DNA from: Oharaeibacter diazotrophicus
GTDB lineage: Bacteria > Pseudomonadota > Alphaproteobacteria > Rhizobiales > Pleomorphomonadaceae
Length of the DNA stretch: 64,000 nt
Reading direction: 5' to 3'
Assembly: GCF_004362745.1 (NCBI RefSeq)
Contig: NZ_SNXY01000007.1
Span: forward strand, 372,001-436,000
A model generated the notes under the pieces. That model saw nothing but the letters and a program-made list of their open reading frames with translations. It had not been told where the DNA came from and ran no database searches. The stretch's first letter is position 1; each line of letters opens with the position of its first letter. Below, in pieces: positions 45,426 to 54,820 of the stretch. The translations under genes were made by a program, and so were the position numbers.

Positions 45426-46192
45426 CCGGCCCGCTGCTCTCCGTGCGCGACGTCTCGCTGTCCTTCAAGGGCATCAAGGCGCTGACCGCGCTCTCCTTCG
45501 ACGTCGCCGAGGGCGAGATCTGCTCGCTGATCGGCCCCAACGGGGCCGGCAAGAGCTCGCTGCTCAACGTGCTGAACGGCGTCTACCGGGCCGACGCCGG
45601 CGAGATCGTCTTCGCCGGCGAGCGGTTCGATCGCCCGACCCCGATCGAGGCGGCACGGCGCGGCATCGGGCGCACCTTCCAGAACAACGCCTTGTTCAAG
45701 CGCCTGACCGTGCTCGACAACGTTCTCGCCGGCCTCTCCCGCACCGCGCGCGCCGGCCTGTTCGACCATGTCTTCCGCACCGGCCGGGCGCGGCGCGAGG
45801 CCGCGGCGTTCCGCGACCTCGCCGAGACCGCGATCGCCTTCGTCGACCTGCAGGGCCACCGCGACGCCCTGGTCGGGCAACTGCCCTACGGCGTGCAGAA
45901 GCGCGTCGAACTCGCCCGCGCGCTGGTGTCCGAGCCGCGCCTCCTGCTGCTCGACGAGCCGATGGCGGGGATGAACCACGACGAGAAGGCGGAGATCGCG
46001 CGCCTGATCGTCGACGTCAACGCCGAGCTCGGCACCACGGTCGTGCTGATCGAGCACGACATCGGCGTCGTGATGGGGCTGTCCGACCACGTGGTCGTGC
46101 TCGACTACGGCCGCAAGGTCGGCGACGGCCGGCCCGAGGACGTGCGCGAGAACCCCGACGTCGTCGCCGCCTATCTCGGCACCCGGCACTGA
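45422..46192 (+). CDS. Branched-chain-type ABC transporter ATP-binding protein (LivG type)
   Basis: ATPase of 256 residues. Walker A is GPNGAGKSS, the Q-loop is in GRTFQNNALF, the signature is atypical (LPYGVQKRVELARAL, the LivG form of LSxGxQ) and Walker B is LLLLDEPMAGM followed by the switch His in LIEHDIGVV. It energises uptake with the LivF-type ATPase at 49667. Start is GTG overlapping the previous gene. Its place in a sulfur-related cluster suggests the ligand may be an organosulfur compound rather than an amino acid. Confidence 0.92.
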   Translation: MTGPLLSVRDVSLSFKGIKALTALSFDVAEGEICSLIGPNGAGKSSLLNVLNGVYRADAGEIVFAGERFDRPTPIEAARRGIGRTFQNNALFKRLTVLDNVLAGLSRTARAGLFDHVFRTGRARREAAAFRDLAETAIAFVDLQGHRDALVGQLPYGVQKRVELARALVSEPRLLLLDEPMAGMNHDEKAEIARLIVDVNAELGTTVVLIEHDIGVVMGLSDHVVVLDYGRKVGDGRPEDVRENPDVVAAYLGTRH

Positions 46193-46199
46193 GGCGAAC

Positions 46200-47081
46200 A
46201 TGGCCTTCTTCATCGAAACCCTGGTCGGCGGACTGCTCGCCGGCGTGATGTACTCGCTCGTCGCGATCGGCTTCGTGCTGATCTACAAGGCGTCCGGCGT
46301 CTTCAATTTCGCGCAGGGCTCGATGGTGCTCTTCGCGGCGCTGACCTTCGTCACGCTGCGGGAGGCCGAATGGGGCTTCGTGCCGGCCCTCCTCGTCACG
46401 CTGGCGGTGGTGGTGGCCGGTGCCGTCGCGATCGAGCGCTTCGTCCTGCGCGCCCTCGTCGCCCAATCCGACCTGACGCTGTTCATGGCGACGCTCGGCC
46501 TCTCCTTCGTGATCGAGGGCCTCGCCCAGATCCTGATGGGCGCCAGCGTCCACGAACTCGACCTCGGCGTCGACGACCTGCCGATCGAATTCGGTCCGGT
46601 GCTGGTCAGCCGGTTCGACCTCGTCGCCGCGGCGACCGCGGGCACGCTGGTCGTCGGCCTGTCGCTGTTCTTCAACTTCACCCGCACCGGCATCTCGCTG
46701 CGCGCCATCGCCGACGACCCGCTCGCGGCCCAGTCGATCGGCATCCGCCTGCAGCGGCTGTGGCGGATCGTCTGGGGTGTCGCCGGCGTGGTCGCGCTCG
46801 TCGCGGGCCTGCTCTGGGGTGCGCGCCAGGGCGTGCAGTTCTCGCTGACGCTGGTGGTGCTCAAGGCCCTGCCGGTGCTGGTCGTCGGCGGCTTCACCTC
46901 GATCGCCGGGGCGATCGTCGGCGGGCTCCTGATCGGCGCGACCGAGAGCCTTGCCGAGATCTACGTCGGCGACCTCCTCGGCGGCTCGGTCTCGACCTGG
47001 TTCGCCTACGTCGTCGCGCTCGGCTTCCTCCTCGTCCGCCCCGCCGGCCTGTTCGGCGAACGTGCCATCGAACGCGTGTGA
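46200..47081 (+). CDS. Branched-chain-type ABC transporter permease (LivH type)
   Basis: Inner-membrane permease of 293 residues with about eight helices. Family patterns: GGLLAGVMYSLVAIGFVLIYKASGVFNFAQGSM at the N-terminus and the coupling loop TGISLRAIADDPLAAQSIGI. It pairs with the LivM-type permease encoded next. It lies 7 bases after the LivG-type gene. Confidence 0.93.
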   Translation: MAFFIETLVGGLLAGVMYSLVAIGFVLIYKASGVFNFAQGSMVLFAALTFVTLREAEWGFVPALLVTLAVVVAGAVAIERFVLRALVAQSDLTLFMATLGLSFVIEGLAQILMGASVHELDLGVDDLPIEFGPVLVSRFDLVAAATAGTLVVGLSLFFNFTRTGISLRAIADDPLAAQSIGIRLQRLWRIVWGVAGVVALVAGLLWGARQGVQFSLTLVVLKALPVLVVGGFTSIAGAIVGGLLIGATESLAEIYVGDLLGGSVSTWFAYVVALGFLLVRPAGLFGERAIERV

Positions 47082-47086
47082 TCCCG

Positions 47087-48148
47087 ATGTCGAGCCTCGC
47101 CGCCGCCGTTTCCGTGCCCGCACCCGTGCTGCTGCCGCTGCACCGCACCTCGACCGGTCTCGTCACCGGCCTCGGCCTGCTCGCCGTCGCGGTCCTCGCC
47201 GGCCTCGCCGTCGACGACTACTGGTTCAACGCGATCCTGATCCCGTTCCTGATCATGGCGCTCGCCGGTCTCGGCCTCAATCTCCTAACCGGCTATGCCG
47301 GCCAGGCCTCGCTCGGCACCGGCGCCTTCATGGCGGTCGGCGCCTACGCGACCTACAACCTCCTGCTCCGCCTGCCGGGTCTGCCGCTGCCGTTCGCGCT
47401 GGTCGGCGGCGGCCTGTTCGCGGCGGCGGCGGGCGTGCTGTTCGGGCTGCCGAGCCTTCGGATCAAGGGCTTCTACCTCACCGCCTCGACGCTGGCGGCG
47501 CAGTTCCTGTTGCCCTGGGCGTTCAACCAGTACGGCTGGTTCTCCAACTACACCACGTCGGGCTCGATCTCGGCGCCTCGGCTGGAATTCGCCGGGCTCG
47601 ACCTCTCGACGCCGCAGGGCCGCTACTTCGTGACGCTCGCCGCGGTGGCGGTGCTGACGTGGCTCTCGATCAACCTCGTCCGCTCGCAGGCCGGGCTCGC
47701 CTTCATGGCGGTCCGCGACATGGACACCGCCGCCGCGGTCGCCGGCGTGCCGATCGCCCGCACCAAGCTGACGGCCTTCGCGGTGTCGTCCTTCGTGATC
47801 GGCGTCGCCGGGGCGCTCTGGGCCTTCGCCTATCTCGGCACGGTCGACAGCCGCTCCTTCGACCTCGACCGCTCCTTCACCGTGCTCTTCATCGTCATCA
47901 TCGGTGGCATGGGCTCGATCGCCGGCGCCTTCGTCGGCTCCGCCTTCGTGATCCTGCTGCCGATCCTGATCAGCAACGTCGCCACGACCTTCTTCGCCGG
48001 CGCGGTCGACGCAGGTCAACTGGAGAATCTCCAGAAGATCCTGTTCGGCGCGCTGATCGTCGTCCTCTTGATCAAGGAGCCGGCGGGGCTCGCCGCGCTC
48101 TTCGCCAAGTTCCGCCGCCGCCTCGCCACTTGGCCGCTCCGGCCCTGA
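47087..48148 (+). CDS. Branched-chain-type ABC transporter permease (LivM type)
   Basis: Inner-membrane permease of 353 residues with a hydrophobic N-terminal helix and about ten membrane segments. Recognised from NLLTGYAGQASLGTGAFMAVGAYAT and the coupling loop RSQAGLAFMAVRDMDTAAAVAGV. It forms the channel with the LivH-type permease. It begins 5 bases after that gene. Confidence 0.93.
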   Translation: MSSLAAAVSVPAPVLLPLHRTSTGLVTGLGLLAVAVLAGLAVDDYWFNAILIPFLIMALAGLGLNLLTGYAGQASLGTGAFMAVGAYATYNLLLRLPGLPLPFALVGGGLFAAAAGVLFGLPSLRIKGFYLTASTLAAQFLLPWAFNQYGWFSNYTTSGSISAPRLEFAGLDLSTPQGRYFVTLAAVAVLTWLSINLVRSQAGLAFMAVRDMDTAAAVAGVPIARTKLTAFAVSSFVIGVAGALWAFAYLGTVDSRSFDLDRSFTVLFIVIIGGMGSIAGAFVGSAFVILLPILISNVATTFFAGAVDAGQLENLQKILFGALIVVLLIKEPAGLAALFAKFRRRLATWPLRP

Positions 48149-48237
48149 CGAGCGACCGGAAACCGCCGCCGGACGCGTCCCTCGGGACCGCGCCGGCCCC
48201 TGATCCGAACCCACGCGCTGCTTTGGGGGGTACACCC

Positions 48238-49599
48238 ATGCCGACACGTCCGAATCGATCGTTCCGATCCGTCCTCGCCGCCGCCGTCCTCGCCCTTGCG
48301 GCCACGGTCGCGGCCGCTCCGGCCACGCACGCCGAGGAGGCGAAGCAGCAGTATTTCCCGCTCGCCACCTTCCGCGTCGGCGCCTACGCCTCGTCCGGCA
48401 TCCCGGTCTGGGCGGGCACGATCGACTACTTCCGCTACATCAACGAGGTCGAAGGCGGCATCAACGGCGTCAAGCTGTTCTGGGACGAGTGCGAGACCGA
48501 GTGGGAGGTCGAGAAGGGCGTCGAGTGCTACGAGCGCGTCAAGGCCGGCCGCGACGGCTCGCCGGTGCCGCTGTTCCTGCCGCACGGCGACCCGATCTCA
48601 AAGGCGCTGACCGAGAAGTCGGTCGCCGACAAGATCCCGCTGGTGACCACCGGCTACGGCCGCACCGAGGCGATCGATGGCCGCGTCTTCCCGTATTCCT
48701 TCACGGTGCTGTTCAGCTTCTGGTCGGAAGCCTCGTCGGTGGTGAACTACATCGCCGAGATCGAGGGCGGCAAGGACAAGCTGAAGGGCCTCAAGATCGC
48801 GACGGTCTACCACGACAGCCCCTACGGCAAGGAGACCCAGACCCCGCTCGCCTTCCTCGCCGAGAAATACGGCTTCGAGGACATCCAGATCCCGGTGCCG
48901 CACCCGGGCAACGAACAGTCGGCGCAGTGGGCCAAGATCCGCCAGCTGAAGCCGGACTACGTCTTCCTGCGCGGCTGGGGCGTGATGACGCCGGTCGCCA
49001 TCAAGACCGCCGCCAAGACGGGCTTCCCGGTCGACCACGTCATCGGCGGCATCTGGTCCGGGTCCGAGGAGGACGTGCGGCCGGCCGGCGCGGTCGGCAA
49101 GGGCTACAAGGCGATCACGCCGTTCCCGGCCGGCGCCGACTTCGAGATCCTGAAGAAGATCAAGGCCGAGATCCTCGACAAGGGCCTGTCGGACCTGAAG
49201 GACCCGAAGAGCTTCGGGTCGGTCTACTACAACTCCGGCGTCATCGAGGCGATCATCGCCGTCGAGGCGATCCGCACCGCGCAGGGCAAGTTCGGCAACC
49301 GTCCGATCACCGGCGAGGAAGGCCAGTGGGGCCTCGAGCACCTGAAGCTCGACGACGCCCGCCTGAAGGAGATCGGTGCCGAGGGGCTCGTCCAACCGCT
49401 CGAACTCTCGATCAAGGACCACGAGGGCGGCGGCGCCGGCAAGGTCATCCAGTGGAACGGCGAGGGCTGGGACATCGTCTCGAACGGCTGGGTCAAGTCC
49501 GACCGCGACCTCCTGCTGCCGCTGATCTACGAGCGCGCCGCGGCCTACGCCAAGGAGAAGGGCATCACCCCGCGCAGCTCCGACAGCGCCGCCAACTGA
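48238..49599 (+). CDS. Branched-chain-type ABC transporter substrate-binding protein
   Basis: Periplasmic binding protein of 453 residues of the LivJ/Peripla_BP_6 type, longer than the usual 370-400. A signal peptide ends APATHAEEA. The binding lobe shows SGIPVWAGTIDYFRYINEVEGGINGVKL, with a Cys pair (ECETEWEVEKGVEC) and then TVYHDSPYGKETQ. It delivers the ligand to the permeases encoded upstream. The ligand is unknown; the context of desulfurization enzymes points to a sulfur compound. A stable hairpin follows the gene. Confidence 0.9.
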   Translation: MPTRPNRSFRSVLAAAVLALAATVAAAPATHAEEAKQQYFPLATFRVGAYASSGIPVWAGTIDYFRYINEVEGGINGVKLFWDECETEWEVEKGVECYERVKAGRDGSPVPLFLPHGDPISKALTEKSVADKIPLVTTGYGRTEAIDGRVFPYSFTVLFSFWSEASSVVNYIAEIEGGKDKLKGLKIATVYHDSPYGKETQTPLAFLAEKYGFEDIQIPVPHPGNEQSAQWAKIRQLKPDYVFLRGWGVMTPVAIKTAAKTGFPVDHVIGGIWSGSEEDVRPAGAVGKGYKAITPFPAGADFEILKKIKAEILDKGLSDLKDPKSFGSVYYNSGVIEAIIAVEAIRTAQGKFGNRPITGEEGQWGLEHLKLDDARLKEIGAEGLVQPLELSIKDHEGGGAGKVIQWNGEGWDIVSNGWVKSDRDLLLPLIYERAAAYAKEKGITPRSSDSAAN

Positions 49600-49615
49600 A
49601 CCGGACATCGACAGC

Positions 49616-49638
49616 GGGGCGGCCGCGCCGGCCGCCCC
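49616..49638 (+). terminator. Hairpin after the binding-protein gene
   Basis: A 9-bp perfect stem (GGGGCGGCC at 49616-49624 and GGCCGCCCC at 49630-49638) with loop GCGCC lies between the binding-protein gene and the LivF-type gene. It probably causes partial termination or protects the upstream mRNA. Confidence 0.65.
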
Positions 49639-49666
49639 GGACCACGCTCGCGGGAGTATCCTCGCC

Positions 49667-50482
49667 ATGTCGGCCGATGCCGAACCCATTCTCGCCGTCG
49701 AGGCCGTCGAGGCGGTCTACGGCGGTGTCGTCCTCGCCCTGCGCGGTGTCGGGCTCACGGTCCGTGCCGGCGGGATCTCGGCCCTGCTCGGGGCCAACGG
49801 CGCCGGCAAGAGCACGACGCTGAAGGCGATCTCGGGGCTGATCCGCTCCGAGCGCGGCCGCGTCACCGCCGGGCGGATCCGCTGGCGGGGCACCGACATC
49901 GTCGACGCCGACCCGTCACGGCTGGTCGCCGAGGGGTTGGTGCAGGTGCTGGAAGGCCGCCACGTCTTCCCGCAGCTCACCGTCGAGCAGAACCTCGTCT
50001 CCGGCGCCTACGTCCGCGGTGCCGCCAGTGCGGAGATCGCCGAGGATCTCGAGCGCATCTACGCCTGGTTTCCGCGCCTGAAGGTCCGCCGTGCCGCCAA
50101 GGCCGGCTACACCTCCGGCGGCGAGCAGCAGATGGTCGCGATCGGTCGGGCGCTGATGACGCGGCCGAAGCTGGTGCTGCTCGACGAGCCGTCTATGGGT
50201 CTCGCGCCGATCATCGTCGAGGAGATCTTCGAGATCGTCCGGCAGCTGAACCGCGAAGCCGGCGTCAGCTTCCTGCTCGCCGAGCAGAACGCCCATCTCG
50301 CCCTGCGCTACGCCGACCACGCCCATCTGCTCGAAAACGGCCGCGTCGTCGCCGAAGGCCCTGCCGCCGACCTCGCCGGCCGCGACGACGTTGCCGCGAG
50401 CTACCTCGGCGGCGGCGAACCGGCCGTCCGGCCGCGTCGGCGCCGTCCCGCCCCCTCCATCCAACCGGACATCGGACCATGA
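49667..50482 (+). CDS. Branched-chain-type ABC transporter ATP-binding protein (LivF type)
   Basis: ATPase of 271 residues. Walker A is GANGAGKST, the LivF signature region is QVLEGRHVFPQLTVEQNL, the ABC motif is TSGGEQQMVAIGRAL (Thr for the usual Leu) and Walker B is LVLLDEPSMGLAP. It completes the transporter whose other parts lie upstream. The stop overlaps the start of the flavin-dependent monooxygenase by 4 bases, tying uptake to catabolism. The last 20 residues are an Arg/Pro-rich extension. Confidence 0.92.
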   Translation: MSADAEPILAVEAVEAVYGGVVLALRGVGLTVRAGGISALLGANGAGKSTTLKAISGLIRSERGRVTAGRIRWRGTDIVDADPSRLVAEGLVQVLEGRHVFPQLTVEQNLVSGAYVRGAASAEIAEDLERIYAWFPRLKVRRAAKAGYTSGGEQQMVAIGRALMTRPKLVLLDEPSMGLAPIIVEEIFEIVRQLNREAGVSFLLAEQNAHLALRYADHAHLLENGRVVAEGPAADLAGRDDVAASYLGGGEPAVRPRRRRPAPSIQPDIGP

Positions 50483-51903
50483 CACGCCAGATCCGCTTCA
50501 ACGCCTTCGACATGAACTGCGTCGGCCACCAGTCGCCGGGCCTGTGGACGCACCCGTCCGACCGATCGTGGACTTACAAGGACCTCGACTACTGGCAGGA
50601 CCTCGCCCGCACCCTCGAACGCGGCGTCTTCGACGGCGTCTTCATCGCCGACGTCGTCGGCTACTACGACGTCTACAAGGGCTCGAACTACCACGCGATC
50701 CAGCAGGCGGCGCAGATCCCGGTCAACGACCCGCTGCAGCTCGCCGCCCCGATCGCGCTCGCCACCGAGCATCTCGGCATCGGCATCACCGCCTCGACCA
50801 GCTTCGAGCATCCCTACACCTTCGCCCGCCGTCTCTCGACCGCCGACCACCACACCAAGGGGCGCGTCGGCTGGAACATCGTGACCAGCTACCTCGAGAG
50901 CGGGGCGAAGAACATCGGCGAGGGCGGCCTCAGGCGCCACGACAACCGCTACGAGGTCGCCGCCGAATACGTCGAGGTGCTCTACAAGCTGCTCGAGGGC
51001 AGTTGGGAGGACGGCGCGGTCGTGCGCGACCGCGACAAGCGCATCTTCACCCATCCGGAGAAGGTCCACGAGATCGGGCACAAGGGACGGTTCTTCGACG
51101 TGCCGGGCTATCATCTCTGCGAACCGTCGCCGCAGCGCACCCCGGTGCTCTACCAGGCGGGCGCCTCCGGGGCCGGCAAGGACTTCGCCGCCGCCCACGC
51201 CGAGTGCGTCTTCGTCGCCGCGCCGACCAAGAGCGTCCTGAAGGCCTACGTGAAGGACATCCGCGAGCGGGCCGCCCGCGCCGGACGCGACCCGCGCAAG
51301 CTCTACATCTACACCCTCGTCACCGTGATCACCGACGAGACCGAGGCCAAGGCGCTCGCCAAGTTCGAGGACTACAAGGCCCACGTCTCCTACGACGGCG
51401 CACTGGTGTTCATGTCCGGCTGGAGCGGCATCGACTTCGGCCAGTACGCCCCGACCGACCTCGTCAGGAAGGTCGAGACCAACGCGATCGTCTCGGTGGT
51501 CGAGCACCTCGCCGGCGGCGATAAGTCCTGGACCATCGACGAACTCGCGACCTTCGGCGGCATCGGCGGGCTCGGCCCGGTGTTCGTCGGCGCGCCGGGG
51601 CGGATCGCCGACATCCTGCAGGAATGGGTCGAGGAGACCGACGTCGACGGCTTCAACATCGCCTATGCGGTGACCCCGGGCAGCTTCGAGGACGTGGTCG
51701 GCTACGTGGTGCCCGAATTGCAGCGCCGCGGCGCCTACCCGACCGCCTACCGCCCGGGCACGCTGCGCGAGAAGCTGTTCGGCGACGGTCCGCGCCTCGC
51801 CGCCCCGCATCCGGCCGCCCGCTACCGCGACATCGAGGCGGTCAAGGCCGCCGAAGCGACCGCCCGGGCCGGCGCGGCGGAGCGCATCCTCGAGACCGCC
51901 TGA
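50479..51903 (+). CDS. Flavin-dependent monooxygenase, NtaA/SnaA/DszA family
   Basis: Luciferase-like FMNH2-dependent monooxygenase of 474 residues. The N-terminus (FNAFDMNCVGHQSPGLW, then YKDLDYWQDLARTLERGVFDGVFIADV) and the central GWNIVTSYLESGAKN with VLYKLLEGSWE are typical of the nitrilotriacetate/DszA group. Such enzymes cleave C-S, S-N or C-N bonds using reduced flavin from a separate reductase; one is encoded at 58120. Overlap with the transporter ATPase gene suggests that it acts on the imported compound. Substrate is inferred only as an organosulfur compound. Confidence 0.88.
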   Translation: MTRQIRFNAFDMNCVGHQSPGLWTHPSDRSWTYKDLDYWQDLARTLERGVFDGVFIADVVGYYDVYKGSNYHAIQQAAQIPVNDPLQLAAPIALATEHLGIGITASTSFEHPYTFARRLSTADHHTKGRVGWNIVTSYLESGAKNIGEGGLRRHDNRYEVAAEYVEVLYKLLEGSWEDGAVVRDRDKRIFTHPEKVHEIGHKGRFFDVPGYHLCEPSPQRTPVLYQAGASGAGKDFAAAHAECVFVAAPTKSVLKAYVKDIRERAARAGRDPRKLYIYTLVTVITDETEAKALAKFEDYKAHVSYDGALVFMSGWSGIDFGQYAPTDLVRKVETNAIVSVVEHLAGGDKSWTIDELATFGGIGGLGPVFVGAPGRIADILQEWVEETDVDGFNIAYAVTPGSFEDVVGYVVPELQRRGAYPTAYRPGTLREKLFGDGPRLAAPHPAARYRDIEAVKAAEATARAGAAERILETA

Positions 51904-51971
51904 ACCCTGCGCCGGGACCGGGCCGCCCGGTCCCGGCGATACCACCCGCACCACCATTCCCGGAAGACGAC

Positions 51972-53198
51972 ATGACCGATAGACGCCGTGCCTGGGGCTC
52001 CGGCCCGACCGACCGCTACGAGACCCTCGCGGCCCGCTTCCGCCCGATCTTCGCGGAGATCGCCGCGGGAGCGGTCGAGCGGGAGCGCGGCCGCATCCCG
52101 CTGCACGAGCCGATCGGGCTCCTGAAGCGGGCCGGTTTCGGCGCGCTGCGCGTCTCCGAGGCCGAGGGCGGCGCCGGCGCCACCGCGCCCGAACTGTTCG
52201 CCCTGCTGATCGAACTGTCCGAGGCCGATTCCAACGTGACCCAGGCGCTCCGGGCGCATTTCGGCACCGCCGAGGACGTCGTCGGCAGCCCCGATCCCGC
52301 GTTGCGGGCGCGCAACGTCGCGCGCCTCGTCCGCGGCGAGATCTTCGGCGGCGCCTGGACCGAGGTCGGCACGGCGGTGCAGAGCGGCTTTTCCACCACC
52401 GTCCGTCCGGTGGACGGCCGGCTCGCCCTCACGGGCCGCAAGTACTACACCACCGGCTCGCTCTACGCCGATTGGATCGACGTCGGCGCCAGCGACGCCG
52501 ACGGCCGCGACGTCGGCGTGATCGTGCCCGCGGGCGCGCCCGGCGTCGAGATCGTCGACGACTGGGACGGCTTCGGCCAGACCCTGACCGCCAGCGGCAC
52601 CGGCATCTTCACGGGCGTATCGGTCGATCCGGCCGACGTGGTGCTCTCGGAGGAGAAGCTGCGCTACGGCGCGGCCTTCTACCAGCTCGTCCACCTCGCC
52701 ACGATCGCCGGCATCGGCCGCGCGATCGCGCGCGACGTCGCCGCCGCGGTCGCCGAGCGCCGGCGCAGCTTCACCAACGCCGCCGCGGCGCGGCCGGCGG
52801 AGGACCCGCAGGTGCTCCAGGTCGTCGGCGAGATCCGCGGCCGGGCCTACTCGGCCGGGGCGATCGTGCTGAAGGCTGCCGAAGCCGTCGAACTCGCCGC
52901 GCGGACGCGCCGGGGCGGGGACATCGCCGCCGACGACGAGGCCAACCTGCTGGCCGAGCTCGAGACCGCCCAGGCGCAGAACACGGTGATCGACCTCGTC
53001 GTCGCCAGTGCCGGCCGGCTGTTCGACGCCCTCGGCGCCTCCTCGACGCGGCAGGGACTCGCGCTCGACCGCCACTGGCGCAACGCCCGCACGCTCGCCT
53101 CGCACAACCCGCGCATCTACAAGGAGCGCATCGTCGGCGACTATGCCGTCAACGGCACGCCGCCGCCCTACCAGTGGCGCATCGGCCTGCCGGGCTGA
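51972..53198 (+). CDS. Acyl-CoA-dehydrogenase-fold monooxygenase (DszC/SfnB-like)
   Basis: Protein of 408 residues with the acyl-CoA dehydrogenase fold. It resembles the FMNH2-dependent oxygenases of the DszC/SfnB group rather than true dehydrogenases: GAGATAPELFALLIELSEADSNVTQALRAHFG, then GRKYYTTGSLYADWI, and the C-terminal RHWRNARTLASHNPRIYKER. The usual catalytic Glu of acyl-CoA dehydrogenases is not evident. With the preceding DszA-like enzyme it makes a two-step oxidation plausible (S-oxidation, then C-S cleavage). It is the last gene of the operon that begins at 44391. Confidence 0.83.
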   Translation: MTDRRRAWGSGPTDRYETLAARFRPIFAEIAAGAVERERGRIPLHEPIGLLKRAGFGALRVSEAEGGAGATAPELFALLIELSEADSNVTQALRAHFGTAEDVVGSPDPALRARNVARLVRGEIFGGAWTEVGTAVQSGFSTTVRPVDGRLALTGRKYYTTGSLYADWIDVGASDADGRDVGVIVPAGAPGVEIVDDWDGFGQTLTASGTGIFTGVSVDPADVVLSEEKLRYGAAFYQLVHLATIAGIGRAIARDVAAAVAERRRSFTNAAAARPAEDPQVLQVVGEIRGRAYSAGAIVLKAAEAVELAARTRRGGDIAADDEANLLAELETAQAQNTVIDLVVASAGRLFDALGASSTRQGLALDRHWRNARTLASHNPRIYKERIVGDYAVNGTPPPYQWRIGLPG

Positions 53199-53223
53199 CG
53201 GCGGCCGCGCCGCCGTCGCCGCG

Positions 53224-53844
53224 TCAGGTCAGCGGCGTGACGATGGCGGCGCGGTAGGCCGGGCGGTCGCGGAGTGCGGCGTACCAGCGTTCGAGGCCGG
53301 GCATCGGCGGCCGCTCGACGGGCATCTCGAACCAGGCGTAGGCGTAGGCCCCGAGCGGGATGTCGCCCATGGAGAAGTCGTCGCCGCCGAGGTGGCGGCT
53401 GCCGGCGAGTTCGGCGTCGACCATGGCGAGCAGGCGGGAGACCTCGGCCGTTGTGGCGGCGATGGCGGCGCCGTCGCGCTTCTCGGGCGGCGTGCGCACC
53501 AGTCCCCAGAACACGGTGCGGAACACCGGGGCCAGCGTCGTCGAGCACCAGTCCATCCAACGATCGCCGCGGGCGCGGGTCGCCGGATCGGTCGGGTAGA
53601 GCCGGCCGGACGAATGGACGGCGGCGAGATAGCGGACGATGGCGTTGGATTCCCACAGGACGAGGTCGCCGTCCCGCAGCACCGGCACCAGCCCGTTCGG
53701 ATTCATCGCCCGGAACGCCGGGGTGTCGACGACGCCGTGGGCGCCGCCGGCCTCGACGTGCTCGAACGGCAGCCCGATTTCGGCGAGGCACCACAGCACC
53801 TTCTTGACGTTGGTCGAGTTGGCGCGTCCCCAGAGTGTCGGCAT
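53224..53844 (-). CDS. Glutathione S-transferase family protein
   Basis: Protein of 206 residues with an N-terminal thioredoxin-like domain (LWGRANSTNVKKVLWCLAEIGLPFE, then NPNGLVPVLRDGDLVLWESNAIVRYLA, the glutathione-binding ESNAI loop) and an all-helical C-terminal domain. The catalytic Ser/Cys position is in RANSTNVKK. It may conjugate or reduce a sulfur compound, or detoxify products of the neighbouring oxygenases. It is convergent with the preceding operon. The start at 53844 fits the family. Confidence 0.87.
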   Translation of the reverse strand: MPTLWGRANSTNVKKVLWCLAEIGLPFEHVEAGGAHGVVDTPAFRAMNPNGLVPVLRDGDLVLWESNAIVRYLAAVHSSGRLYPTDPATRARGDRWMDWCSTTLAPVFRTVFWGLVRTPPEKRDGAAIAATTAEVSRLLAMVDAELAGSRHLGGDDFSMGDIPLGAYAYAWFEMPVERPPMPGLERWYAALRDRPAYRAAIVTPLT

Positions 53845-53957
53845 GGTCGGTCTCTCCCCGAGGCCGGTCGAGGTGCCGGCGCGGGGCAACCTAGCGCGCC
53901 GACGCGCGCGCGGCGCCTCACGGGTCGGTGAACTCGCGCCGGCGGCTGCGGGCGGGT

Positions 53958-54788
53958 TCAGCCGCGGGCGAACAGACGGTCCAGCACCCGTGCCTCGATC
54001 GTGCCGAACTCGGCGGTGCCGCGCTGGCGCGGGCGGGGCAGGGGCACCGCGACGTCCAGCGCGACGCGGCCGCCGTCGATCAGCACGATCCGGTCGGCCA
54101 GCGCCACCGCCTCCGAGACGTCGTGGGTGACGAGCACGGCGGTGAAGCCCTGGTGGCGCCAGACCCGTTCGACGAAGCTCTGCATCTCGATGCGCGTCAG
54201 CGCGTCGAGCGCACCGAGCGGCTCGTCGAGGGCCAAGAGCCGCGGGTGGGCGACCAGGGCACGGGCGAGGGCGACGCGCTGGCGCTGGCCGCCGGACAGC
54301 ACCGACGGCCACTCGCCGGCCCGGTCGGCGAGGCCGACCTCGGCGAGCGCCTCGCCGGCGAGACCGAGCCGCCGTTCGCGCGGCACCTTCCGGCTAGCGC
54401 CGAGCGCGACGTTCTCGGCTACGCGCGCCCACGGCAGCAGGCGCGGCTCCTGGAAGACGAAGCGGGCGACGTCGCCGCCGGCGCGCGCCACCGGGGCGCC
54501 GGCGATGCGCACCGAGCCGGCGTCGGCGCTCTCCAACCCGAGCAGGACCCGCAGGAGGGTCGACTTCCCGCAGCCGGACCGTCCGACGACGGCGACGAAT
54601 TCGCCGGGCCGGAAAGAGAGGTCGATGCCGTCGAGCACGGTCTTGTCGCCGAAGCGCTTGACGAGGCCGGAGATCTCGACGGCCGCGCCGGCGGCGGTGC
54701 CGGCCGGCGCGGCGACCGTGGTGCGGGCGGCGGACGACGCCGACGCGCGGCCGGTGCGGGGAAGCGTTGCGGTGAGGGCCTGCGGCAA
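53958..54788 (-). CDS. ssuB: Aliphatic sulfonate ABC transporter ATP-binding protein
   Basis: ATPase of about 276 residues with Walker [11 protein letters not shown]-loop [14 protein letters not shown], signature [15 protein letters not shown], Walker [13 protein letters not shown] and the switch His in VTHDVSEAV. This sequence profile is that of SsuB/TauB. The start is unusual: no ATG or GTG fits, and TTG at 54788 with GAGGAG 7 bases upstream is chosen; an N-terminal Ala/Thr-rich extension of about 35 residues precedes the ATPase domain. It follows ssuC by 32 bases in the order ssuA-ssuC-ssuB. Confidence 0.85.
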   Translation of the reverse strand: MPQALTATLPRTGRASASSAARTTVAAPAGTAAGAAVEISGLVKRFGDKTVLDGIDLSFRPGEFVAVVGRSGCGKSTLLRVLLGLESADAGSVRIAGAPVARAGGDVARFVFQEPRLLPWARVAENVALGASRKVPRERRLGLAGEALAEVGLADRAGEWPSVLSGGQRQRVALARALVAHPRLLALDEPLGALDALTRIEMQSFVERVWRHQGFTAVLVTHDVSEAVALADRIVLIDGGRVALDVAVPLPRPRQRGTAEFGTIEARVLDRLFARG

Positions 54789-54820
54789 GGGTGCGCTCCT
54801 CGTTTCGGATGGGGGGACGG